Assembly: GCA_903813345.2 (NCBI GenBank)
Contig: CAIIXF020000001.1
Location: forward strand, 13,163,915-13,227,914
Length of the DNA stretch: 64,000 nucleotides
Direction: 5' to 3'
Source of the DNA: Owenia fusiformis
Taxonomy: Eukaryota; Annelida; Polychaeta; Sabellida; Oweniidae
Positions 24,636-37,100 of this stretch are shown in pieces; position 1 is the first letter of the stretch, and each line of letters starts with the position of its first letter. The notes below the pieces were generated by a model. That model was given only the letters and a program-made list of their open reading frames with translations. It did not search any database and was not told the DNA's origin. The translations under genes were made by a program, and so were the position numbers.

Positions 24636-24678
24636 TGGAGGTATACAAATTCGCCAGTATACCTCCAGAGAAGTCTAA
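24636..24678 (+). other. Helitron 3'-end-like hairpin
   Basis: Perfect 11-bp arms TGGAGGTATAC and GTATACCTCCA (24636-24646 and 24657-24667) enclose a 10-base loop. Seven bases later comes CTAA followed by T. Helitron 3' ends typically have a short hairpin followed within about 10 bases by CTRR, with T in the flank. No matching 5' TC end was located, so this could be a chance hairpin. Confidence 0.25.
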
Positions 24679-27600
24679 TTCAATACTGACTCACCGTGAA
24701 TATTGAGAGTTTCACAGATTGGTTGGTTAGGTTTGTATGAAGACACACTTGTTTATTACACCAATAGAAGTTCCTCTAAGGCAAAGAGGCCACTTGGATT
24801 GATAAGGAAAGTCTATAATGGAACTAGGATATGATAAAATGGTTGATGTTGTCAGGCTTTGAACTCTGTTTGTGACTTTACCCTCAAGTCAAGCACTAGG
24901 AAAATAGGAAATATTGCTACTTATGAAATATTGTGTACTTTTAATTCAGTACAACAGGAATGCTGGTCACTAAGGAACTACCTTCTTAAAAGGCAATATA
25001 ATATGGACTGAATTTGATATTGAAATGCTTTGTATTTTAATTAAACCTGGAATATGATTTCTTTTTGAAATCCACTTAGGGTATCATATGGAGTCGATCT
25101 ATAATTAACGAGGCAATATTATTTACTCTTAAGTGATACTTATAATTCGAAAAAGGTAAGTCTTATTTTATTCCTATAAAAAGTGATTGATATTTCACTG
25201 CAGAGCATTTTTTCTTGTCCCATGGTACACAATCTATATTTCATTGCAAAAGAATCCTGGTTATGGCATGATTAATATCAGCAGCTGAAACAACCAAATA
25301 AAAATGAAATAAAACAAAAATTAATTGGTAAGAATTGATTTAAAGGTAAAATAATATAAGAGTTATTAATATCATGAGGCATGGTTTTGACATTTCCTAT
25401 TGGCTTCCGCGTATTCTGTTGTGCTGATAAGTCGGTTTACAAATGCGAGATAAGTATTGTATAACGATATAGCGCTATTGAACAAACACTACTTGGTGAT
25501 ATATATATTTGCTGATGAGACATCAGGGATTTCAAGTCTTCATGATATATTAGCACCTGACAGAAACAATTTATTTTTTATGATTCCTAATCTGTGTAAG
25601 ATGTGAATTAGAATGTGTTTTTCTATTTCTTTTTTGGATACCATTTTTTTTTTTTTTTCAGAAAATAAATGATGGATAAAATGCCATGATGTATTACGAA
25701 TATAGTTTTTACAATGTATAATCATCTGACATATTCCAATCATTTCTCATGATTCCTGAAATATGTAAGATATGTGAATAAGAATGTGTTTTCCTGTTTT
25801 TCTATTTTTCATTTCATTTTTTACAAAATGACATCGGTTATTGCAATGCCGTATTGGCCAGGATGTTTCCCTTAATCATTTTAAACAGCTTAGGGAATTT
25901 CCTAGGTGAAAACTACGTAATACTGACATTTTCAATTTCAAACATTTCTACATAACTATCCAGGAGCTCCTGATGTCCAACAAAGAGCCTTGAGCATAGA
26001 ATTACTTAGTCTTGGATTAAACATTCAGGGACTTGACCCAGAGCATTACATATTTGGATTTAGTTGGTGGAAATATAGTTCAGATATGCAAGCATTCATC
26101 TATACCATTTTAATGTCTAGAATTAATAAAAATCTCTGCAATAATCAAGATTTATATTTCCCAGCTTTGCAATGTTTGATGAGGATTACCTGACTTAATC
26201 ACAATTTAACTCTTTTTTATTACCCATCTAATTCTAAATTGTATGGTCACGTTAAGTATCACTGGCTTTCCAGGTTCTCTGGGTGATGTGGGGCATTTTT
26301 TAAATCATGTGCAGCCCATGCTTTAATTTACAATGTAGAAGTTAGATAAAGATGATAGGCTGGATACATATTCAATCAGTTCCTAAGATAAGAAAGCACA
26401 AAAGGCAAAAAAGGAAAAACCTAATTAAGAAAAAACTTAATACTGTAGTACAATAAAACACACAAACTATAGTTCTCCAAAGTACATATAAAATTATATT
26501 TAGATACTTTCCATTGAGTAATCACGCTTGGATCACACCCTTTGATCTTTATCAAACTCTCAGAGATTTTTTATTGTCTGTTGACTTATTTATGAATCAC
26601 TGGTTTTCCTAGTTACCATGGTATATTTTATACACTGATTCCTTTGAAGTTCCAGGTGAGTTTACAGAAGAGCACTTTACTAGTAGGAGAATTTGGATTT
26701 ATTTCAAAGTATGGCATTTACGAATTGATTTTTGTTGAGTGTCAAGTTGTATTTTGTTTCAATTGCACTTTTATAAATGATAATACATGCTTGAAAAGAT
26801 GTAGAGAGTTCTACATATAGGGAATATCATATGGTCACCTTTTTAAGTTTAACTTAACTTATAGCTGAATATATTGAAATTTTGGCCAATCATCATTTTT
26901 TGTTAAATTGTAGGTTTGACCACATTTGAGTTTAAATTCCTCTTTACAAGCATTTGGATCTACATTAAAAAAAGGTTTGTTTGATCTTCATCATAGCATT
27001 TGTGGAAAAGCTTCATCTTGATTTCTCTTCAGTATTTCAAAGAATATATTGAGGGTACATTTTGGAAAAATATGTAAAATCTTTGGTGTGAAATGTTCTG
27101 GTACAACTGTTTATTGAGGAAGTTCTTGTGGTATATTATGTCATTCTCTTGTTACAACTTGAAGTTATTGATTACAATATATAATCTATAATCATTCAGC
27201 ACTTACCTAAGAATAGTGATGTTTATCAAAATGTACAAGAGTTGTTGAAATAAGGATATTGTATTATGCCACAATTAACACATTGATATTACATCACTCA
27301 ACTGTGTTATTGGATTGTTCCAGCATATGAAACATTGATTGTATTGAAGAAGTTGAATAACTATTGTGATTTTATTTTACATAAAACAATAATGCAGAAT
27401 ATACAGACAGAGTAACTGGTTTTTCATTTGGGCTTAATAAATGTAAGCTTTGGATGACTTATTAAGAGTGAAGTAAATGATAGATTTAAGAGAAGAAAAT
27501 TAAGTTTTATTGCATCGTGACGTAGTAATGATACGGGACATTTTATGGAAATGAGAACTTATATTCAGTTGACATGTCAAACTTGAACACAAGGAAATAT

Positions 27601-29550
27601 GAAAAAATGATGATCTTGACATGTTATTTTCATCTTCATTTCTAAGTAGAGAATTAGGAAGTGTTAGAACCATCAAGAAAAATAATGAGTCTTCGTAAGT
27701 CACGCAATCACCAAATGGAACCAGTAAAAATTGGGAATCACTTTAGGACTTTGTATCTACATCTATTTTGCTTTCCCTAATGAGGTTTAGTTAGCTTAAT
27801 TATTGAAAGTGGAAGAATCCTTCAGATTGGGCATTTATATGACAAGATTCAGCGTTTTACCACAAATAGTCTCATCTGGTTGGTCTCTAGGATAATTTCG
27901 CGAGCAAAACAAGCACTTAAGTTTATTGGTGCTTGAGGGTTCCAGCTATAGAAGATATAGGTAAACAGTGGGTAAGTCATTAATATGTTTTATAGGTTTA
28001 GCTTCCTGAAGGATACGTACTAGAGCAAAATAACATTTTGAGAAAAACAAAGAATAGTATATTCTTATGAATCAATATTATGCAGAGATTTTGGTCAAAT
28101 TTGAGGTTAATACCTAAAAATAAGATAAAATAATCATATAAATAATATTGTTAATAAGATATTTTATCAATTGCTATGTGTTTCTTACCAAATAAATGAA
28201 AATAGCAGGAATTTAATCAAAATTGAATCAATGATAAATTATTATTTGGGTTAAGAGATTGTAATATAGATCTTGGTCTCAAATGAACAAAATGTAATTC
28301 CATATGAACAAATTGTTATCCGAAATGTTTGATAAAGCCAGCTGGACAGGCAGACCACCTGCCCCTATCTCTGGGATATAAATTCATCTAAATCTCTAGA
28401 AAGATCAAATACATATATTCCCCAAGGCAATATAAATAAAATTCAAGGCTATTTATGTATTGGGAAAAAATAACTTCAATTTGTCTAGACTTTTATATAT
28501 TAGTATCTTGTGTCCACTTCGTAAGAATTGTTGGATTACGGTAAACTCTTGGGGATGAAGAAAATAGAACTTAAAGGTTACATTCCTAGAGTTTTGTATG
28601 ATGTAATACTGACAAGTCAGAGGAATGGACACTCAAGGTCTTGTCATATGATACAACATCAATATGCAGATCAGTATCCTTTCAGGTAAACCCAAAAGAA
28701 TGTATTACTATCCCCCATTGTCTAAATAAAAGACCTGTATATACCATAACAGAAACCATTATGGTGCATATCCACTAACTACTTACTACTAAATCAAATC
28801 ACTAGAAAGGATGTAACCTTACCACAGCAGTTGGTATACAGTTGTAAATAAAATCTCTGATTAACACATACATGTACAAAAGAATATAAGACAAATTCTG
28901 AAGACATCATTTCCAAGGGAAGTCGTGAATAACCCTAAAAGCAGATATAGCATTAAATATAAAAACTGCTGTTGATTGTTATGATTTAGGTTTCCGGTTG
29001 GCTATATCATGGAACTGATAACAACATCATGAAATTCTATTTCTGTTAGAGGTCAACTTGTCCTTCTTCAGTTTAAGCAATTCTATACATAAATATCTAA
29101 AAAAGAATTTGTGATAAAGTTTTTACCGTTCATCAATGTTAGCAGATTTAATATACTAATCAATATTTCAGCTTGCAATTGGGCCAAGTAACATACTTTT
29201 GTCGAAATTGTTTTTAAAGACTCGGCCAGGGAGAAGAGAGGAAGGAAAGATACAAATAATTCACGATAATCACAGACCTGCAGAATGAGTGCTGTTGCAT
29301 CTCAAATTGCTCAATATTGCAAAGACCATGCAAATAGTATCTGAAATCCAAGAAAACAACGTGTTTGCTGGCTCAATAAGTATTCTCACTTCCCTCCAAA
29401 GGATACAATATTTCAAAAGTTGACATAACCCGATCTGGTACAAAACAATCAATGAATTGAGAGGCATTTGTTCAAAATTAGCCTGGGGACTGCTCTTACT
29501 TACTCACTACTTCTTACTATAATAAAGATACATTCAGGAGTATATATATG

Positions 29551-29625
29551 TAGTAAAACCTGTGTATAGTTTGCGGAAAAAGGTGTTCACTAGAGAGATG
29601 TGTTCACTAACTCAGGTTTTACTGT
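29551..29625. repeat. short inverted-repeat element, AGTAAAACCTG family
   Basis: TAGTAAAACCTGTG at the left pairs imperfectly with CTCAGGTTTTACTG at the right. The internal text GTGTTCACTAGAGAGATGTGTTCACTAA fits the family. Related fragments occur near 32708, 37724, 41110 and 52090-52185. Probably a tiny non-autonomous element; superfamily unknown. Confidence 0.6.
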
Positions 29626-30052
29626 AATTTAAGTTTCAGTATTAATTCATTTTCAGCCGTTATATTTTTTCAAAGACCATTAAGCCATTTAATGTCAAGT
29701 AGAATGTAGAATCTGGTTTTTATACACAAACTGGCATACGATCAGCTTAAAAAATTCAAAAGCACTAAGACTACTAGTATAAGTATTTTCATATTTGTTT
29801 GCAAAAACATACTTCTTTAAATTTCTAGAAAATATATTTGAAAATCCAATGAATACTTAATGAGCAATTCAAAGAACTAATGTCCATCTTAATTGCTGGT
29901 TGATTTTAGCTTGAATCTGTTTCGAAATCTAATCATTTAGAGTGCTACAGGAACCAATGTCCACTCTAACATAGGGACATGAATGAGTAGCTGTGATACT
30001 TAGACTTGTTGATACATGTGCTGACCAGATGATTACTTACATTCTACAATAG

Positions 30053-30445
30053 ACTAGATGAGAGTAGAAATAATTTTCATTTACATCATTAAATATTCAA
30101 AATTAAGTCAAAGTGATGTCATATTTGAAATCCACGTGAAAAATTGTTTAGCAACTTTGAAAACTTTTTTTTTGAAAATGTGACTTCTTGTTCGGGGAGA
30201 TTCCCTATAGACTCCATATTACTAAATTACAAAAAGTAAAATATCTTTTCTTGTTTTGAACAGATGACATTTTCGTTTACTGAAGATATTTTAATTTGCA
30301 GAACTATTAGATACATATTTTGAAAATTGAACCATGTAATTAAATGTAATTTAAGTTAACTTTCTACTATTCCTGCCATCACTAGCTAGCTGACACGAAC
30401 GAGCCACCTGGTGGTGAAACTGGTAACTACCTACTCACATCTGTG
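30053..30445 (+). mobile_element. TIR-family element, copy C
   Basis: Same orientation as copy A. The left end is degraded (CTAGATGAGAGTAG); the right end is CTACTCACATCTGTG. It shares AATAATTTTCATTTACATCATTAA, GTGACTTCTTGTTCGG and CCACCTGGTGGTGAAACTGG. It lacks an insert and has more differences than copy B, so it looks older. Confidence 0.85.
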
Positions 30446-30535
30446 TTATTAGATGTGGCAATGGAAACAAGAGGATGTAGAACATAAATATGATTAATTT
30501 ACATTTAATTAATTAAATTTGATGAACATTAGTGG

Positions 30536-30645
30536 TGACATATTGTTATAGCCTCTAACTTTTTGTCGATGGTATTTGGCGGCTGGTGGTTGGTATTCAG
30601 CATCTGTAACAAATGGGAGGTTGACATTTTTCATGTTAATGCCCT
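30536..30645 (+). repeat. GTCACCACC-family repeat
   Basis: It reads GGTGACATATTGTTATAGCC, then GGCGGCTGGTGGTTGGT, CTGTAACAAATGG and GACATTTTTCATGTTAATGCC. These landmarks are common to six copies in the window. Confidence 0.7.
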
Positions 30646-31054
30646 ATTTGTATCATCTACCTGTTCCATTTTGAAATTTTACTTTTGAACATGTTGTGCA
30701 TATTGTTAATTAGTATCAAATACCAAGAAATAAAAAGAAAAAGATGTCAATTAAAACATTTACAAAATCACAAGTTATATAACCAAATAAGATTTTTAGA
30801 AGACATAACACAGTCTGAGCAACCAATCACAAGATAAAAGTACAATATTTCAGTCTGTTTTTCCATCCATCTACATCTTTACAATCTATCTTTTCAGTTT
30901 TAGGTCTACTAGACTGGAAGTCAAAGGTGATTCAGGAAGACAAAACAAAACTCTATGTAAGACTTGTCAAGGTACTGTTTCAGTTTCAGATGTTTCTACT
31001 GTAATATGAATGAGATGATCTCTATTACAAATATGTTTCATTGTATATTTCCAG

Positions 31055-31193
31055 GTTTCCTTGTCTACGGTTAGTAAACCAGCCATAATAATGTAGACTG
31101 CAAAGATACACCCTGGGAAGAAGATATGGTGAACTCTGAAAAATAATACATAAGAAAGAACACTCTTGGTAGAAAGAATGGCAGATAAGTAAA
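31055..31193 (+). other. candidate 5'UTR part of POMGNT1 first coding exon
   Basis: A good acceptor (TGTATATTTCCAG at 31042-31054) precedes this stretch, which runs without an intron signal into the start codon at 31194. If it is used, an upstream non-coding exon must exist; a candidate stretch is 30898-30971, ending CAAG|GTACTG. Transcription start and promoter cannot be read from the sequence. Confidence 0.35.
31178..31192 (+). promoter_or_regulatory. four-codon upstream open frame (uORF) before POMGNT1
   Basis: ATG GCA GAT AAG TAA encodes MADK and stops one base before the main ATG at 31194. Its ATG has A at -3 and G at +4, as strong as the main start (A at -3, G at +4). A uORF this close would be expected to limit initiation at the main ATG, or to work by leaky scanning or short-range reinitiation. 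It matters only if the mRNA leader includes it, which is inferred. Confidence 0.5.
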
Positions 31194-34100
31194 ATGGACT
31201 CTTGGATTCCTAATCCCCGCGCTCAACCATTTGTTCCCCGGAGATACCATGGGGGAGGGGGTTATGCCTCAGGGATTCACTTCTCCCAGATCAGGTCCAG
31301 ACGATTTATCACCAAAATATTCCAGGTATTTATCAATCTGTTTATGTTTATAATTAATTAGAGTTTAAAGTTTAAAAAAGTTTCAATTCATTACAACCAG
31401 ATACTTGTTTGTAATTGCTGAAGGGCATTTTAATGATATGTATTGCCTGGCGAATATTAAATGCTATGCATTTCCTGTAAATTTGCAAGTGCTAAATATT
31501 GCAACAAAGATAAAGTACCTTCATAAAACACATCACTTTATTTCTAATGATTTTTATTGGCAAGAAAACAGCAATCTTTCGCAACACTGTGACAAATGTA
31601 ATTTTTCAATGGCGAGTGTGATAAGACGAATCATTTACCGATTAGAGAGTTAAACAAAAATCCTAGGACCTACACTGGTCATATATAAGAGAATTTATAA
31701 TATACATTAATTCTTGTATAATTTTATAGGTATATATAAATATAAGTGATAAAGCTGATCTGATGAAGAATATATTAACAAAGGAGGAGGGAAATTAGCG
31801 CAACAGATTTTGTACAGTCATATGTTGGATTTTGGCCATTTTCTGAGGATTTAAACAATTGCATATGTTAGGCCAATGCATTACCTCCAGGAAAATCACT
31901 TCTAGAGATGATAAAATAATTTCGACTTTGAGACAGGTTAGATGCAAACAACCCACCCACATGATTTTTCTGAAATGTTTTCCTATTTTTCGACCCCTTC
32001 CATCCCTGCTTTTTTAATTTTTCTTGCATCAATATGTTGCATTTTGACACATAGTTAACCACTTTAAAGGAATAAGTGATTCCTTCAGGGGTTTTAAAGA
32101 TACCCATTATGGGTGACCAAACTTAGCTGAAAGCAATGATTTTTCCTATGGGAAAATAACATGGGAAATATTGTTTTCCACTTTATCTAAATGGAATCAT
32201 TTATTCCTTTTAAGGGATCAACTGTGTGTCAAAACGCAACATATTGATGCAAGAAAAATTAAAAAAGAAAGGATGGAAGGGGTTGAAAATCAGGAAAACA
32301 TCTCAGAAAAAACATGTGGGTGGGTTGTTTGCAACTACCCTGTCTCAAAGTCAAAATTATTTTATCATCTCTAGAAGTGATTTTCCTGGAGGTAAAACAT
32401 TCGCCTAACATATGCACCTGTTTAAATCCCCAGGAAATGGCCGAAATCCAACATATGACTGTCCAAAATCTGTTGCGCTAACTTCCCTCCTCCTTTGATG
32501 AAAGGAATGGTTAAATATGTGACCATATCATAATTTATTTTAGGGGTTCCTGGTGATAGTGTTGATGGGGACATTGATGATCAATATAATGTTTATAATG
32601 GACACAAGCAAGAAACTCCAACAAGATCCGCAGAAGGACTATAGCACAGGTAAGTAAGAAGCAACTCAAATGCTTAATCACAAAAGAGGGTAATGTGTGT
32701 TTAGAATTACAGTAAAACCTGTGAACAGAAAACAGTCTGGCCATTCGAGCCAAAACCGTTCCTCCGTGTTTTGTGCCAACCCAAAAACTAAATTATTGTT
32801 GAATAAGCATATATTTATCGTTGAGGATTTACTGTGCTAAACATACTTTGAGGTTTGATGCAAACTAGTTAACTTAACCAGGGGGCCATTAACAGAAACT
32901 TTGTTAAGTTAAGAATTCGTAAAATCCACTGTTCTCTAACTGTGACATCATTATATCAATGGTTACAACAATTGATTTACAAATTCATAACTTTACAAAG
33001 TTTCTGTTAATGACCCCCAGTTTAGGAAGATAGGTTTCGGCATTATATTTAAGTCTCAACAAAAATGGAATAATAGTCAATTTATATTGTCTTGAAGGAT
33101 TTAGAAATCGTCATTTTGACTAACACACATGGATTCTTATTACTCATTTTGTTAATTATTGAATGAGAAGGTTCCCTATTGGCTTCTTACACCTCTCATC
33201 ATCAGATATTTTAATTGAAAAACAAGACTCAAGGTTGAATGAAATACCTTGGAGATACAGAGAGTGAGACAATATCGACATTAAACTACATTAAACGCCA
33301 TTTTCATGGCATTTTGGCGTCAATTCTTAGAAACTGTTTCACTAAATTGGGTAGTGTTAACACCTGGCCTTTGTACATCTCATAAAGTTGCATGTAAAGT
33401 TGATTGCTAGTAAGGTGAAATATTGTGATGTTTAATGATCAGGGTCTAATATAGTTTCCGACATTCTCCAAACACTCTCCCCTGGGCAGGGAATAAGAAA
33501 AAATGAACCTTTAGAAGATAAAAGTTTGGTGAAATATAATCTTTCCTCTGGTGATTGTTTTCTAGCTTCGTGACTTGTCTCTGTTTATCTGAAAAGTGAG
33601 ATTATTTATCTTGATCTTGGTTTCTCTCCTTGATTTATTTAGCAATGTGGCATTGTTCTCTGTAGAATTGTTCTCTTTAAATGTTCTATTACCCATTTTG
33701 ACTTGCGAGCTATCTTCAATTATTCTGTATCATTGGTTCATCTGCTGTTCTTCATATGGAATATTTCTAGATACAATGTTTGCAGAAATTGTATCATTTG
33801 CTCATCAAACCTTCTTTGATCCTTAATCTGATAAATTACAAGGGAATCAAATTACTGTATTCTATTAATGAGACCTAGTGGCATAAAACCTGTTTTCTAA
33901 TTTCATGAGGTTCAAACTCGACAACACATCTTGGTTGTCCCTTCAGTTAAATTTTATTTTTATTCCAATAAAATTGGCCATACACGTAACATTGATATGA
34001 AAATAAGTTCAGAGGGCCAAACTTATAGGCTTTTAATATAGAACATGAGCGTCAATTAGTCCATGTTAAAGTGTCTAAAGTCTCATCGATCCTAACCATT

Positions 34101-37100
34101 TATCTCAGCTGTAGCTCCTTAAATCCAATAAATTTGTGTATTTAGGAAGAAGAAATTTAATTATGGGGATTGGACAGCAGATAATGGTTTTAAGTGATTC
34201 CCTAATAAGTAAAATTCCAAAGGATTCTCGATATATAAGATACTGTCTCTGAGTACATACTACACTCAATCAGTCAACGACCTTCAATTTGTCTTAACAG
34301 ATTAAGTTTTAATCCCTAAGTTGGAAAAATTGCTCATTGTACATACACATAGTGAGATATCACGGCCTTTTATCAGTTGCTCTTTAAATAGTTTCTGGGT
34401 AAAAACCAGAGAAATGTAATAAGTATCAGAATGTATTTAAGACATTAATTGATTGAACTAAACCAAGATTTATGCAATGCTTCATAATAATAGCTGGTGT
34501 CATTTTCCTGAATTAATTAATCAGGAACTTGAGTAAGGTCTGATTTCAAGCTATTGTGTGATAAATAGTCATGTTAAGTAACTAGGAAGGGCTGGTATTC
34601 CTCATTGTATCATAAGAGGTTTCCATACTTTTCACAACCTGATCATTAGATCCTGGAATAATTCTTCTATTCTGGTTGTCTTGTTCTTCGATGTAATGTA
34701 GAGATGGATTCTTTTTATTTTCCTCAAGGATCAATTTACTAGATTTATCGCCTATTTAGGTTACATTTACAAATCTTTTGTATTCCTAAGAGCTGGCATT
34801 TAAGGAGATGTCATTTGTCACTATATTATATTATCAAGCAATTGATTTTGCTCATTTCTGTTTCGATATCTTGAATGTTGTTTTCGCAAAAAACTTCCCA
34901 AGTTCAGAATTTCTAAATACAAATATTTTTCAATATTTTTCAAAATTTAACCATGGTAATAGATTGAATTTTGGTATCTTTTCTTGAACTGACACCATGG
35001 TAACTGTTCGTCACAAGAGGTTGACTGTCAGTCTCTAATAAAAAAACAAGCTTGAAAATCCAAATTCAAACCATTGCACAGTCATTGTTCTAACCATTTT
35101 TGTAATGATTGCCAACCATTGTTATGAAACCATTACAATTGTGGCTGCAACTGTGGCTGAAAATGTTTCAATGATTTGTAACCATAGCAGTTTGACTAGA
35201 GTCAATGGGTTTCTGAGAATTAAATTGGAAGATGGAAAATTTTAGAAAATCAATGTTCGATTCTGTGCCAAGAAAATTGATACATCCTAACTGGATGTTT
35301 ATACAGTATAATACACAACAAAATTCTGTTAGCATAACTTAATTCCTGGACCTAACAACCTGGTAATATTGTAAGAAAATTCGCAACCTTATCTTCGATA
35401 AAGTAATAGTGAGTCTAGGATATGTTGTAGAGTGAGACCATATTAGCAAGTATTGATCATATATTTGGCGGATCTTGGCTGGTGTTCAACCGTATCATTC
35501 ACAAATTCCAAATCCCTTTTCTTAATAATTTGATAGCATGAAACAATTAACCAGAGTAGACGAGATGGCTATTTTTCTGTGAAATAATCATGCGCTAAAT
35601 GAGCAGCATATTGAAGTAAAGGAAGCGCTAAATGAGCGTAAGGGACATTGACAAATTGATCAGGAATACCATTCATCTTTTCGCTGAAATTATTTTGCTC
35701 ATTTTACCGTGTTTGGGCTATAAATAATTCTCACATAGGATGCCCTAATTGTTCCTTTAGCATGTTTATCAGTCCATAAGACTTGAATTATTAAGACCTT
35801 GCTCAATAAAGACTACAGACATCAGCTTATAGCACCTATTAGCTTCCTAATTATCACCCGGATTGATGATTGTCCTAAAATATAATATAGAGTACTGTTC
35901 ATTGCGGGACATCGATAAAACCTGACCAGCTGTGGAGAAATATCGAAATAACCTCCATAATATTCTGGATCAATGTCTAAAAATGGCACCGAGGGATTTT
36001 CCTTGGATTTAGATATATTGTTGGTGATAAAGCAAAAGTCTCTGGATAATAGAAATGGCTCACTAGGAGACATCAGTCAATAAAATCACACTAAATTTGA
36101 CAGCCTGATTGATTACTTTGACGGTCACCTTCCAATGGCTAGACAATAATCTAAAAATGGCAAAGCATCCCTGAGCCTTTCAATCTGAGAAAATCAGACC
36201 AGAGTACTGTTTTTTTGTAGGGGCCTCAAAAAAGTGACATATTTATTATGAAATATAGGGATATCCTAACCTGTGTGGTAATCAATGAGATTGAACATGC
36301 ATTTTTTGCATTAATATCAATTGTGCTTATGTTTTCACTTATTGGACAATTGTAAATGATTCAAAACCAATGTCAATGTCACTTTGGGGTGTATTATATG
36401 AGAACCCCACCCCCTTTTATCTTGTATTGTATTGTATAATGCAATAAGGATGTGAAGGGTTTAATAAAATGAATTATTTCTCTTATTCTCTAAGATGCAT
36501 TTAATAAACTCCCAGAGATCAAGCTGATCAATACCATTTTTAAAAGTTTGATTTTGCCTATTTAATAGATCTTGAACTACTATACAAGTCTCTGAAACTC
36601 AGAGTATTTGATCACCATTCTCTCATTTTTTCTCTATTTTAACTTCTATTCTGGTAGGAAATTGGGAAATATCGAAAGAACCTCCTGTGTCAATATTAAG
36701 CTCATTTTTAATGTCACCACCACAACTGGTTACAGATCATAGTCTCCCACCTTTATGGCGACGGTTAGCTGTTGGTGTTCAGGTGGTGACATTTTGCATG
36801 TTAATGACTTGTGGACAAAGAATTTTGAAATTCTTTTGGAAATATGATGTACGGTACATGCATTTATGTTCTTGTAAGATGAATATTTGGGGCCCAGTGA
36901 AATGGATTAGTTAAAGACAAGCTTAAGACATTGTCATTCAAATGGGATTACTAGATACTTTGTCTGAAACACTTAACATCAATCACTCAGAATTTCTGTG
37001 TAATAAAACATTAAAAATGTCTTACATTTTGTTTAGAAGTCTGATTGAAATTATGTACATCATATATGCACATTATGCGCATCTGATACATGAACATGTA

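Larger units (their letters stand above)
18164..30052. other. gene-poor stretch, no gene recognised
   Basis: Nearly 12 kb of AT-rich sequence with only short frames, the longest 107 codons at 20752, none with conserved-looking content or matched splice sites. It includes a GTCACCACC-type repeat fragment near 23610, a Helitron-end-like hairpin near 24636 and a 75-bp inverted repeat at 29551. Non-coding exons or regulatory DNA of POMGNT1 could be present but cannot be seen from sequence alone. Confidence 0.5.

Noticed and set aside
31868-32408. Mirror-image open frames on both strands
   Set aside because: They come from the two arms of the foldback element in POMGNT1 intron 1 and are near-copies of each other.
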